A stretch of 6,437 bases of DNA, taken from Chloroflexota bacterium (lineage in GTDB: Bacteria; Chloroflexota; UBA6077). Positions 1-5,798 of the stretch are shown here, piece after piece; the stretch's first letter is position 1, and each line of letters begins with the position of its first letter. The stretch is from contig JAJZRD010000216.1 in the NCBI GenBank assembly GCA_021845945.1, positions 1 to 6,437 of the forward strand, given 5' to 3'. The notes beneath the pieces are model-generated. The model did no database searches and was not told the DNA's origin. It worked only from the letters and a program-made list of their open reading frames with translations. The position numbers were made by a program, and so were the translations under genes.

Positions 1-121
1 GAACTTCGAGGAGGGGCTGGCGGAGACGGTGCGCTGGTACGTGGAGAACGAGGCCTGGTGGCGGCCTCTCAAGTCGGGGGAGTACTGGGAGTACTACCAG
101 AAGAACTACAAGCCGTTGTAG
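1..121 (+). CDS. rfbB: dTDP-glucose 4,6-dehydratase, C-terminal end (partial)
   Basis: This is the 3' end of a gene that starts left of the window; the first complete codon begins at base 2 and the TAG stop is 119-121. The 39 visible residues read NFEEGLAETVRWYVENEA, then WWRPLKSGEYWEYYQKNYKPL. The pattern 'FEEGL..TV.WY.EN..WW.PLKSGEYWEYY' is the characteristic C-terminus of RmlB/RfbB, the NAD-dependent SDR-family enzyme that converts dTDP-glucose to dTDP-4-keto-6-deoxyglucose, the second step towards dTDP-L-rhamnose and related surface sugars. The Rossmann fold and the YxxxK catalytic residues lie outside the window and cannot be checked. Other extended-SDR sugar-nucleotide epimerases share parts of this tail, but the SGEYWEYY segment favours RmlB. 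The gene converges on the minus-strand PAP2 gene. Confidence 0.88.
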   Translation, partial: NFEEGLAETVRWYVENEAWWRPLKSGEYWEYYQKNYKPL

Positions 122-178
122 GAGCCACCGATGCTCCTCCGGGGCGGCGTCGCGAAGGAAAACGTTTCGCCGTGGCTC
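122..178 (+). terminator. possible 3' stem-loop after rfbB
   Basis: GAGCCAC begins on the base right after the rfbB stop (122-128) and pairs perfectly with GTGGCTC at 172-178. A smaller GCGAA/TTCGC pairing can form inside. The stem is only 7 bp, the loop is long, and no T-run follows, so it is not a canonical intrinsic terminator. It could be a 3'-end stabilising structure or chance in GC-rich DNA. Confidence 0.25.
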
Positions 179-185
179 AGGCCCC

Positions 186-264
186 TGTAGGGAGGGGCCC
201 TGTGCCCCTCCGCCCGGCGGACGATGGCAGGGACGGGCGGCAGGGCAGAGCGCCCTGCCCTACG
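186..264 (+). repeat. paired-hairpin (REP/BIME-like) repeat, copy 1
   Basis: A 79-bp element bounded by TGTAGGG (186-192) and CCCTACG (258-264). It holds two hairpins, each with a perfect 8-bp stem and a 5-nt loop. Arm A is GGAGGGGC (191-198), loop CCTGT, GCCCCTCC (204-211). Arm B is GGCAGGGC (239-246), loop AGAGC, GCCCTGCC (252-259). Read as reverse complement, arm B matches arm A at 23 of 30 positions, so the whole element is also a long imperfect inverted repeat. Bases 236-264 are an exact 29-bp reverse complement of 4313-4341 in copy 2. It lies in the convergent gap between rfbB and the PAP2 gene. The structure resembles REP/BIME elements of other bacteria; the family itself is not one I can name. 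Confidence 0.8.
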
Positions 265-319
265 CTGTTGTCCGATCAGCCAGCTCCTGCGGCGGACCGC
301 ACTACGTAATCACCACTTG

Positions 320-351
320 GGACTCAGGACTCTTCACTCAGTCCTCAGTCC
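320..351 (-). repeat. CTGANNN heptamer repeat and hairpin at the PAP2 3' end
   Basis: On the minus strand CTGA recurs in strict 7-base phase: CTGAGGA, CTGAGTG, then a diverged AAGAGTC, then CTGAGTC. On the plus strand the TCAG cores start at 345, 338 and 324, with the unit at 331 diverged. Bases 320-331 also pair with 340-351 (11 of 12 positions, 8-nt loop), giving a hairpin that spans the PAP2 stop codon at 334-336. The last seven or so residues of PAP2 are therefore repeat-encoded. The hairpin may help end the fdhD-PAP2 transcript, though no U-tract follows. Confidence 0.6.
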
Positions 352-1017
352 TCTCAACCGCCTGGACACCGGCAGCGCCACCCAAAGGGCCAGTATCGCC
401 CCCACGTCGAGCCCCGCGATCACGTCGCTCAGCCAGTGCTGCCCACCATAGACGCGGGCGAAGCCCAACAGCAGGGCCAGCAGCATGAACCCCAGGGAGG
501 CCAGGCGCGCCCTCCGTCCCCCCCTCTCCCACAACAGCAGCGCCAGGAAGACGCAGAAGAAGCCGCTGCGCATGGCGTGGCCGCTGGGGAAGGAGCCATT
601 CAGGTTAATAGACACCAGGGGATAGTGGGCCGGACGCCAGAACTCGGGCGGGACCGTTGGCTGGCTCACGACCAGCTTGGAAGCCACCTCCAGGGGGACC
701 CCTATCAGGAAGGCGAGGGGCGCCAGGGACCAGAGGCCGAGCCCCCGGCTCCAGAGGAGATAGGCACCGATCAGCCCGTAGAGGACCGACAGCTCTCCGG
801 AGGCCAGGATGGAGACGGCCGCGGCCCAACCATCCAGGACGGGGTCTATCATCCCCAGCTTGGCTGCCGAGGCGGCGTAGTCCACGCCGGCCATCCACCG
901 AGCGTGCACCAGCAGCGTCAAGAGGGCGAAAAGGATCAGGCCTGCGATGCTGACCAGGGTCCATGGCTCCAGAGGCAGGTGGCTGGAGGGGACTACCTCG
1001 CGATCTTCGGTTCTCAT
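334..1017 (-). CDS. PAP2-superfamily membrane phosphatase
   Basis: A 227-residue integral membrane protein of the PAP2 (type 2 phosphatidic acid phosphatase / undecaprenyl-diphosphatase) superfamily, whose members hydrolyse lipid phosphates or diphosphates at the membrane. Hydrophobic segments lie near residues 20-38, 65-88, 94-112, 150-163, 173-188 and 199-216. The catalytic motifs C2, PSGH (144-147) in GSFPSGHAMRS, and C3, R188-x5-H194-x3-D198 in ARVYGGQHWLSD, are intact. Motif C1 is unusual: where KxxxxRPRP is expected, K114 is followed by LVVSQPTVPP, with the only RP at 128-129. The ATG at 1015-1017 overlaps the fdhD TGA as ATGA, so the gene is second in a minus-strand operon and probably translationally coupled. 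Its C-terminus (RRLRGLRTE) is encoded by a heptamer repeat. Substrate is not determinable; with rfbB and an LCP ligase nearby, C55-diphosphate recycling is a reasonable guess. The family call is firm. Confidence 0.88.
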   Translation of the reverse strand: MRTEDREVVPSSHLPLEPWTLVSIAGLILFALLTLLVHARWMAGVDYAASAAKLGMIDPVLDGWAAAVSILASGELSVLYGLIGAYLLWSRGLGLWSLAPLAFLIGVPLEVASKLVVSQPTVPPEFWRPAHYPLVSINLNGSFPSGHAMRSGFFCVFLALLLWERGGRRARLASLGFMLLALLLGFARVYGGQHWLSDVIAGLDVGAILALWVALPVSRRLRGLRTE

Positions 1018-1814
1018 CTAACCTCATAGACCGACATCCCCAGTCTCTCCGGGTGGGAGTAGACCGACATACGAGACCCGCGAGCGTAGCCGACGGCAGT
1101 GATCCCCAATTCCTCGGCGAGCCGCACCGACCGACTGGTAGGGGAGTTCACGGACACGGCGATCGGCACCCCCATCTTCGCGGCCTTGGCCATCATCTCC
1201 GACGAGAGCCTCCCCGTCGTCAGCAGCAGCTTACCCTCAGGCGATAGCTCTCGGAAGAGGCACTCCCCCCAGATCTTGTCCAGGGTGTTGTGCCGCCCAA
1301 CGTCCCGGGCCACCACCAGCAGCTGCTCTCCGTCGGAGAGGGCCGACACGTGCGTCCCACCCCGCTCGGCCGGATCCGGAGAGAGGCGCAGCATCGCCTT
1401 CATGCAGGTTAACAGGGAAGTAGGATCGATCCTGAGGTCCGACAGCACGGAAGGCAGGGAATCGCCGTCGTCGAAGGTCACACCACCGCCACACCCCGAG
1501 GTCAGGATCCGCCTGCCAGTGGACTTACTAGGCCGCAGCAGCCGTACGTCGGCCACCCGCTCCTCATCGCACACCCGCATCAGCGCGATGTCATCCAGGC
1601 GATCTATCAGCCCTTCCGAGCGGAGAAAACCGGCCACCAGGAAGTTGAGCTTCTCGGGGGTGCACATCAGCGTGACCAGCTCCACTCGGTCCAGGAAAAG
1701 GGTGAGCGCCACCTCTTCACCCAGAACGGCAGGGTTGGTCCGCCACCCGGTCTGCCAGCTCCACAGCTGCGCGACCGGGCCGGGCGAGCTTTCGCCCGGC
1801 AGTGGGTCTTCCAT
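1014..1814 (-). CDS. fdhD: FdhD, formate dehydrogenase accessory sulfurtransferase
   Basis: FdhD takes sulfur from a cysteine desulfurase (IscS in E. coli) and delivers it to the Mo/W-bis-pyranopterin cofactor of formate dehydrogenase in the cytoplasm. Family signatures are clear (266-residue numbering from the ATG): GFLRSEGLI (62-70), SGCGGG (107-112, Cys108), THVSALSDG (154-162), ARDVGRHNTLDKIWG (169-183), TTGRLSSEMMAKAAKMGVP (199-217) and a TSRSVRLAEELG...GYARG C-terminal block. Start choice: the frame stays open to a TTG at 1850, giving 278 residues, but the predicted -10 at 1871-1876 would leave that start only about 14 nt of leader. The ATG at 1812-1814 has GGAAAGG 9 nt upstream and about a 50-nt leader, so I prefer it; a GTG at 1830-1832 is also possible. 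Odd features: the motif has one Cys (CGGG) instead of the CxxC of E. coli FdhD, and the tail carries an extra repeated MSVY. It overlaps the PAP2 start by 4 bp. No formate dehydrogenase gene is in view. Confidence 0.93.
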   Translation of the reverse strand: MEDPLPGESSPGPVAQLWSWQTGWRTNPAVLGEEVALTLFLDRVELVTLMCTPEKLNFLVAGFLRSEGLIDRLDDIALMRVCDEERVADVRLLRPSKSTGRRILTSGCGGGVTFDDGDSLPSVLSDLRIDPTSLLTCMKAMLRLSPDPAERGGTHVSALSDGEQLLVVARDVGRHNTLDKIWGECLFRELSPEGKLLLTTGRLSSEMMAKAAKMGVPIAVSVNSPTSRSVRLAEELGITAVGYARGSRMSVYSHPERLGMSVYEVR

Positions 1815-1870
1815 CGATTTCAGCCTTTCCACGACCGCTTCTCGCGACAACCGGCACCGCGGTCTCCCTT

Positions 1871-1900
1871 TCTATAACGTCTACCGATTGGTGCTGTCAA
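1871..1900 (-). promoter_or_regulatory. sigma-70 type promoter for fdhD-PAP2
   Basis: On the minus strand a perfect TTGACA (1895-1900) is followed after 18 bp by TATAGA (1871-1876, 4 of 6 to consensus). Transcription would start near 1864. It is the only good promoter-like pair seen upstream of fdhD and is the main argument for the ATG at 1814 rather than the TTG at 1850. Confidence 0.6.
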
Positions 1901-1910
1901 GCATAGTCTG

Positions 1911-1982
1911 CGGAGCCGGAATGCCGTGCGGGCAAGGACCGGCCCCTCAACCTGCAGCGGGACCGGATGCCCGGAGCCGGAA
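1911..1982. repeat. short direct repeats between the divergent promoters
   Basis: CGGAGCCGGAA occurs exactly twice, at 1911-1921 and 1972-1982. Between them GGACCGG occurs at 1936-1942 and 1960-1966. The GGA(G)CCGG cores start at 1912, 1936, 1960 and 1973, so the first three are 24 bp apart. They sit between the fdhD -35 box and the kinase -35 box and could be sites for a shared regulator. In DNA this GC-rich they could also be chance. Confidence 0.35.
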
Positions 1983-2010
1983 GGGACGGATTTATCATCG
2001 GGCAAACCTC

Positions 2011-2038
2011 TTGAAACACCGGTGAAGCGCGGTATAGT
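2011..2038 (+). promoter_or_regulatory. sigma-70 type promoter for the sensor kinase
   Basis: TTGAAA (2011-2016) and TATAGT (2033-2038) are separated by 16 bp, each one mismatch from the TTGACA/TATAAT consensus. The start site would be near 2045, giving a leader of about 56 nt before the GTG start at 2101. A purine-rich GGAGAGGAG ribosome-binding site lies at 2088-2096. Confidence 0.62.
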
Positions 2039-2100
2039 TTGTGTAGGGGCAGCCGGTTCGGGGACCCAGATGGGACTCAGCAGCCGCGGAGAGGAGAAGC

Positions 2101-4317
2101 GTGGAACGACGTCGGGCCGGAGGGATCCGGAACAAGAAGCTCAAGAGTGTCGAACATCGTGCCGAGGCGGTCTACCGGGCCACCCTGGCCATCGCCACCG
2201 AGCTGTCGCTGGACGCCGCCCTCCAAAAGATCGTGGACGCCGCCAGGGAGCTTGCGAACGCCAGATACGCGGCGCTGGGCGTGGTCGACGAGGAGCGGCG
2301 CCGGCTGACCCGCTTCGTCGTGTCCGGCGTAACGGACGAGGAGATTCGGGCCATGGGCCACTGGCCCCGGGGGCTGGGATTGCTGGGTGAGCTGATCCAC
2401 TTTCCCCACCCTCTGCGGGTAAAGGATATCTCCAAGGATCCCCGCTCCGTCGGTTTTCCTCCCCACCACCCGCCCATGAAGAGCTTCCTGGGGGTGCCTA
2501 TCCTGCGGGGCGACAGGGTCCTCGGCAACTTCTACATGACGGACAAGGTTGGGGCAGAGGAGTTCACCGAGGAGGACGAGGAGATCCTATCGCTCTTCGC
2601 GGCCCACGCCGCCATCGCCATAGAGAACGCCCGTCTCTATACGGAAACCGACATCCGGCTGAGGGAGAAAGTGGTGCAGGTAGAGCGGGCTGAGCGGCGC
2701 TCCCGCTTCCTATCCGAGCTCGGTGCCCTGCTCCTTCGGCTGCCCCCCAGTGAGGATCCCCCACTGGAGCCGATCGCCGAACGGGCCACCGAGCCGCTGG
2801 GCGACGTGGCCGCCCTGTACCTGGTGGAGCCCAACAGGCCCGAGACGGTGGTGGCCAGCGCCCTCTTCCATCGGGCCCCTCTCCGGCGGCAGGCTGCTGC
2901 CGAGGTGCTGGAGCGGTCCTGGGAGGCCCTTCGAGAGCAGGTGCTGGTTTCCGGCAGATCGGTCCTGCTGGAGGAGGCCACCGGCGAGGAGATTGCCTCG
3001 GCCTTCGATCCCCAGCTCCTGGTGCGGGGCCGTTTCTCGGCGGCCCTGGCGGTCCCCATAGCAACCCGACGGACCACCTACGGGCTCCTGGTCTCTCTGG
3101 CCAGCCGGCCCTTGACCTTCTCCGAGGAGGATCTCCGCTTCGCTGCGCTGATCGCCGACCGGTTGGGGGCTGCCCTGGACGGCGCCCTGTCGTACCGCCG
3201 AGAGCTGGAGACCAGGGCGAAGGTGGAGGAGCTGGCGGAGCTGGCGCAGCATCGGGCCTCCGAGCTGGAGACGGTGCTGAACACCATGGCCGAGGCGGTC
3301 TACGTCGTCGACAGCCAGACCAGGTTGACTCGTCGCAATAAGGCCTACGACCAGCTTGTGGGACTCCGAGAGGGAGCGCCGCCCATCACCTCCCTGCAAC
3401 GCCATTTCCAGTTGCTGAACCCACGAACGGAGAACGGCGAGCCCCTACCCTTCGAGGAGCTTCCGGCAATCCACGCCCTGCGGGGGGAAGCCTTCACCAG
3501 TCGGGTGATGCTGATCACCCCCATCGGGGACACCCAGGATCGCTACCTCAGCATCTCCAGCGCCCCTATCCGGGATGCGGCCGGCCAGATCGTCGCGGCC
3601 GTCAACGTAGCCCGGGACGTGACCGAGACCAAAGAGGTGGACCGGCTCAAGGATGAGTTCATCTCCGTGGCCTCCCACGAGCTGAAGAGTCCTCTCACCG
3701 TGGTCAAGGGCTACGCCCAGATCCTTCTGCAGAGGCTTCGGCCCCTCCCCGAGCGAGCGGCCGAGGCAGATATGGCGAAGCACATCCTCGACCAGTCCAA
3801 CCGCATGACGGCCTTGGCGGACCGGCTGCTGGACGTATCCCGAATCCAGTTCGGCCGCCTGACACTGGAGAAGCAGCAGGTGGAGCTGGCTGCGCTGGTG
3901 AGAGAGATATCGGAGCAGATGCAGGTGGCCATTGGAGATCACCACCTCCGTGTCTCCACCGCCGAGGCAGTCCCAGCCTGCGTCGACCCCAGCCGGGTCG
4001 AGCAGGTGATAACCAATCTCATATCCAACGCTGCCAAGTACTCTCCCGAGGGAACCGACATCGACGTGGCCCTGGAGCGCCACGACGGTCGGGCCTTGAT
4101 CTCCGTGCGCGACCGGGGATACGGCATACCCCGGGATCGGCAGCCCTACGTCTTCGGTCGCTTCTACAGAGCCATCACGGGCGAGAGGAAGACCGGGGTG
4201 GGACTCGGGCTGTACGTGAGCAAGGGGATCGTGGAGGCCCACGGCGGCCGCATATGGTTCGACAGCGAGGAGGGGAAGGGCAGCACCTTCTACGTGGAGC
4301 TACCCGTCGAAACGTAG
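2101..4317 (+). CDS. soluble GAF-GAF-PAS sensor histidine kinase, predicted haem-based (DosS/DosT-like GAF)
   Basis: A 738-residue cytoplasmic histidine kinase with no membrane segment or signal peptide. Order: GAF1 (about 24-180), GAF2 (about 200-365, more diverged), a short coiled-coil linker (366-390), PAS (about 388-510), HisKA (about 514-585) and HATPase_c (about 625-738). The phospho-acceptor is His526 in SVASHELKSP. The N box (NLISNAAKYS, N639/N643), G1 (DRGYG, 671-675), F box (FGRFYR) and G2 (TGVGLGL, 698-704) are intact, so it should be active. GAF1 closely follows the mycobacterial DosS/DosT haem GAF: SVGFPPHHPPMKSFLGVP puts His123 at the proximal haem ligand (DosS His149), and Tyr145 lies 22 residues on, as DosS Tyr171 does. 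The output module is HisKA, not the HisKA_3 module of DosS. The GTG start is chosen for its GGAGAGGAG ribosome-binding site 4 nt upstream and the promoter at 2011-2038. No response regulator adjoins it, so it is an orphan here. The TAG stop lies inside a repeat element. Confidence 0.9.
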   Translation: MERRRAGGIRNKKLKSVEHRAEAVYRATLAIATELSLDAALQKIVDAARELANARYAALGVVDEERRRLTRFVVSGVTDEEIRAMGHWPRGLGLLGELIHFPHPLRVKDISKDPRSVGFPPHHPPMKSFLGVPILRGDRVLGNFYMTDKVGAEEFTEEDEEILSLFAAHAAIAIENARLYTETDIRLREKVVQVERAERRSRFLSELGALLLRLPPSEDPPLEPIAERATEPLGDVAALYLVEPNRPETVVASALFHRAPLRRQAAAEVLERSWEALREQVLVSGRSVLLEEATGEEIASAFDPQLLVRGRFSAALAVPIATRRTTYGLLVSLASRPLTFSEEDLRFAALIADRLGAALDGALSYRRELETRAKVEELAELAQHRASELETVLNTMAEAVYVVDSQTRLTRRNKAYDQLVGLREGAPPITSLQRHFQLLNPRTENGEPLPFEELPAIHALRGEAFTSRVMLITPIGDTQDRYLSISSAPIRDAAGQIVAAVNVARDVTETKEVDRLKDEFISVASHELKSPLTVVKGYAQILLQRLRPLPERAAEADMAKHILDQSNRMTALADRLLDVSRIQFGRLTLEKQQVELAALVREISEQMQVAIGDHHLRVSTAEAVPACVDPSRVEQVITNLISNAAKYSPEGTDIDVALERHDGRALISVRDRGYGIPRDRQPYVFGRFYRAITGERKTGVGLGLYVSKGIVEAHGGRIWFDSEEGKGSTFYVELPVET

Positions 4318-4388
4318 GGCAGGGCGCTCTGCCCTGCCGCCGGACCTACCGCTGCCCAAGGCGGCTGGGCACAGGGCCCAGCCCTACA
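4313..4388 (-). repeat. paired-hairpin (REP/BIME-like) repeat, copy 2
   Basis: A 76-bp element inverted relative to copy 1. Its arms are GGCAGGGC (4318-4325), loop GCTCT, GCCCTGCC (4331-4338), and GGCTGGGC (4363-4370), loop ACAGG, GCCCAGCC (4376-4383). Both stems are perfect over 8 bp. Inner GCCGCC (4336-4341) and GGCGGC (4360-4365) allow one long alternative stem. It fills nearly all of the 86-bp gap between the convergent kinase and LCP genes and overlaps the last codons of the kinase, whose TAG is part of the element's GTAGGG end. It could act as a bidirectional 3'-end structure, but neither side has a T-run. Confidence 0.8.
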
Positions 4389-4403
4389 TTCTCCACTCGG
4401 CCC

Positions 4404-5771
4404 CTACTGCGGCAGGTTGTAGTCCTGCCCCAGGATCACCTTGATGTCTGACCTCGCACCGGCTTTGGTGGCCGCCGGGGGAGTCGAGTTGTAGACCACC
4501 GCCTGCGCCCCCACCTTCAAGGCCTGAGCCAGCAGCTTCGCGGTCCCCTTCTCGTCCCCCATGACCAGTATCTGGGTGCTCTTGTAGTCGGCTCGCTCTG
4601 CGGTGGAGATCTTGACCACGTCGAAGCCCTGATCCATCAGGTAGTCGCCCGTCTTGGTCGCCAGGGCGGACCTGGTGGTGCCGTTGGCCACCTCGATCTT
4701 CGCCCCCTCCTGCTTGATCACCGGGTCGGCCAGCAACAGGGCGATGGCCTTCCGAATCTCCGGCTTGTTGGGCATCAGCAGGTCGGCGCCCCCCTCGCCC
4801 ACAAAGGGCGGCGCCAGCTTCTCGTCGACCACCAGGGTGCCCACGTTGTTGTCTCGGATGTCCTTGGACATGGCCGCCAGCCGAAGGATCTCCTGGGCCG
4901 GCATGTCGGTCTCCACCATATCCTTGAAGTTGTTCATGAGGGTGGGCAACTTCGGGATGACGTCCAGCTGCAGCGCGCGATCCTTGATGGCCATCAGCAC
5001 CATCTGCTGCCGGTGGGCCCTGCCGAAGTCGTTCTCGCTGTGCCGGGATCGGGCGTACTGCAGCGCCACCTTGCCGCTCATGTGCTGCATGCCCGCCGGT
5101 ATGTAGACCCTCATGAACCCGTAGTCCTCGGTCGGGTACTCGTTGTCGACGATGGCCCGTTCCACGTTGATGTTGATACCCCCCAGGGTATCCACGATCT
5201 TCTCGAAACCCCTGAAGTTGATCCGAGCGTAGTAATCGATCTTGAGGCCGAAGTTCGCCTCCACCGTCTTCTTGGCCAGCCCCGGTCCGCCACCGGGATA
5301 CTTGTAAGCGTCCCCCAGGAAGTTGGCAACGTTGATCCTGTTGTCGGCGTATCCCGGGATCTGCACCCACATGTCCCGCGGCAGCGATATCATGGCTGTC
5401 CGCTTGTTCGCCTGGTCTATGCTGACCACGATCATCGAGTCGCTGCGGGTGGGAACGCCCCGCTCGTCGTCCCGTTGGTCCAGTCCCAGGAGGAGAATGT
5501 TCAAGTGCCGTTTATCCCCGGGATCCGCGACGCCGGGAGCTCCCCGTTCCGAGCCGCTCGGAGCCGTGTTCGGGCCGAGGGACACCCCACCGAACTTTGG
5601 CAGGATATCCGGGTAGCCCTGATCCGCGGCAGCGAAGAGAAAGAGATATGCAAAAACGAAACTCCCTGCGACGAAGACGAGGAAGGACGCGGCTATCAGG
5701 CCCAGCACCAGCTTACTGAGCCCTTTGCCACCCCCTCGCCGTTCGCGGGAGGTGTTCGCGGTCACCTCCAA
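4404..5771 (-). CDS. LytR-CpsA-Psr (LCP) family cell-wall polymer ligase
   Basis: A 455-residue membrane-anchored protein. LCP proteins move polyprenyl-diphosphate-linked glycopolymers onto peptidoglycan or another surface acceptor, acting outside the membrane. A basic N-terminus (RERRGGGKGLSK) precedes one membrane segment (about 20-46), then a variable linker. The LCP catalytic domain spans about 88-265 with family residues in place: LLGLDQR (D98, R100), TRSDSM (R109, D111), SLPRDMW (R132, D133), and YARSRH followed by DFGRAHRQQ (R241, R243, R251, R254, Q255). Residues about 356-450 (KIEVANGT... through VILGQDY) form a LytR_C domain. Start: the TTG at 5769-5771 has GGAGGG 5 nt upstream; an in-frame GTG at 5763-5765 would be too close to that site. 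It is transcribed alone, convergent with the kinase, behind a leader carrying a MITE-like element. Membership is certain; the polymer transferred is unknown, though rfbB in the window suggests a deoxysugar-containing glycan. Confidence 0.93.
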   Translation of the reverse strand: MEVTANTSRERRGGGKGLSKLVLGLIAASFLVFVAGSFVFAYLFLFAAADQGYPDILPKFGGVSLGPNTAPSGSERGAPGVADPGDKRHLNILLLGLDQRDDERGVPTRSDSMIVVSIDQANKRTAMISLPRDMWVQIPGYADNRINVANFLGDAYKYPGGGPGLAKKTVEANFGLKIDYYARINFRGFEKIVDTLGGININVERAIVDNEYPTEDYGFMRVYIPAGMQHMSGKVALQYARSRHSENDFGRAHRQQMVLMAIKDRALQLDVIPKLPTLMNNFKDMVETDMPAQEILRLAAMSKDIRDNNVGTLVVDEKLAPPFVGEGGADLLMPNKPEIRKAIALLLADPVIKQEGAKIEVANGTTRSALATKTGDYLMDQGFDVVKISTAERADYKSTQILVMGDEKGTAKLLAQALKVGAQAVVYNSTPPAATKAGARSDIKVILGQDYNLPQ

Positions 5772-5798
5772 GGTTGCCCTCCACTACGAATAAAAACC

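Noticed and set aside
186..264. Intrinsic (Rho-independent) terminators at the paired hairpins
   Set aside because: The stems are strong, but no T-run follows any arm on either strand, and the same structure recurs as a dispersed repeat, so repeat is the better call.
436..1029. 197-codon plus-strand open frame opposite the PAP2 gene
   Set aside because: Gln/Gly-rich shadow of a strongly hydrophobic gene on the other strand; the PAP2 motifs settle the true frame.
1099..2025. 308-codon plus-strand open frame opposite fdhD
   Set aside because: Ser/Arg-rich shadow of fdhD, which carries many invariant family motifs on the minus strand.
186..4388. The two inverted paired-hairpin copies as ends of a composite transposon around the PAP2-fdhD-kinase block
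   Set aside because: No transposase lies between or beside them, no target duplication is visible, and both copies are complete short elements in separate convergent gaps.
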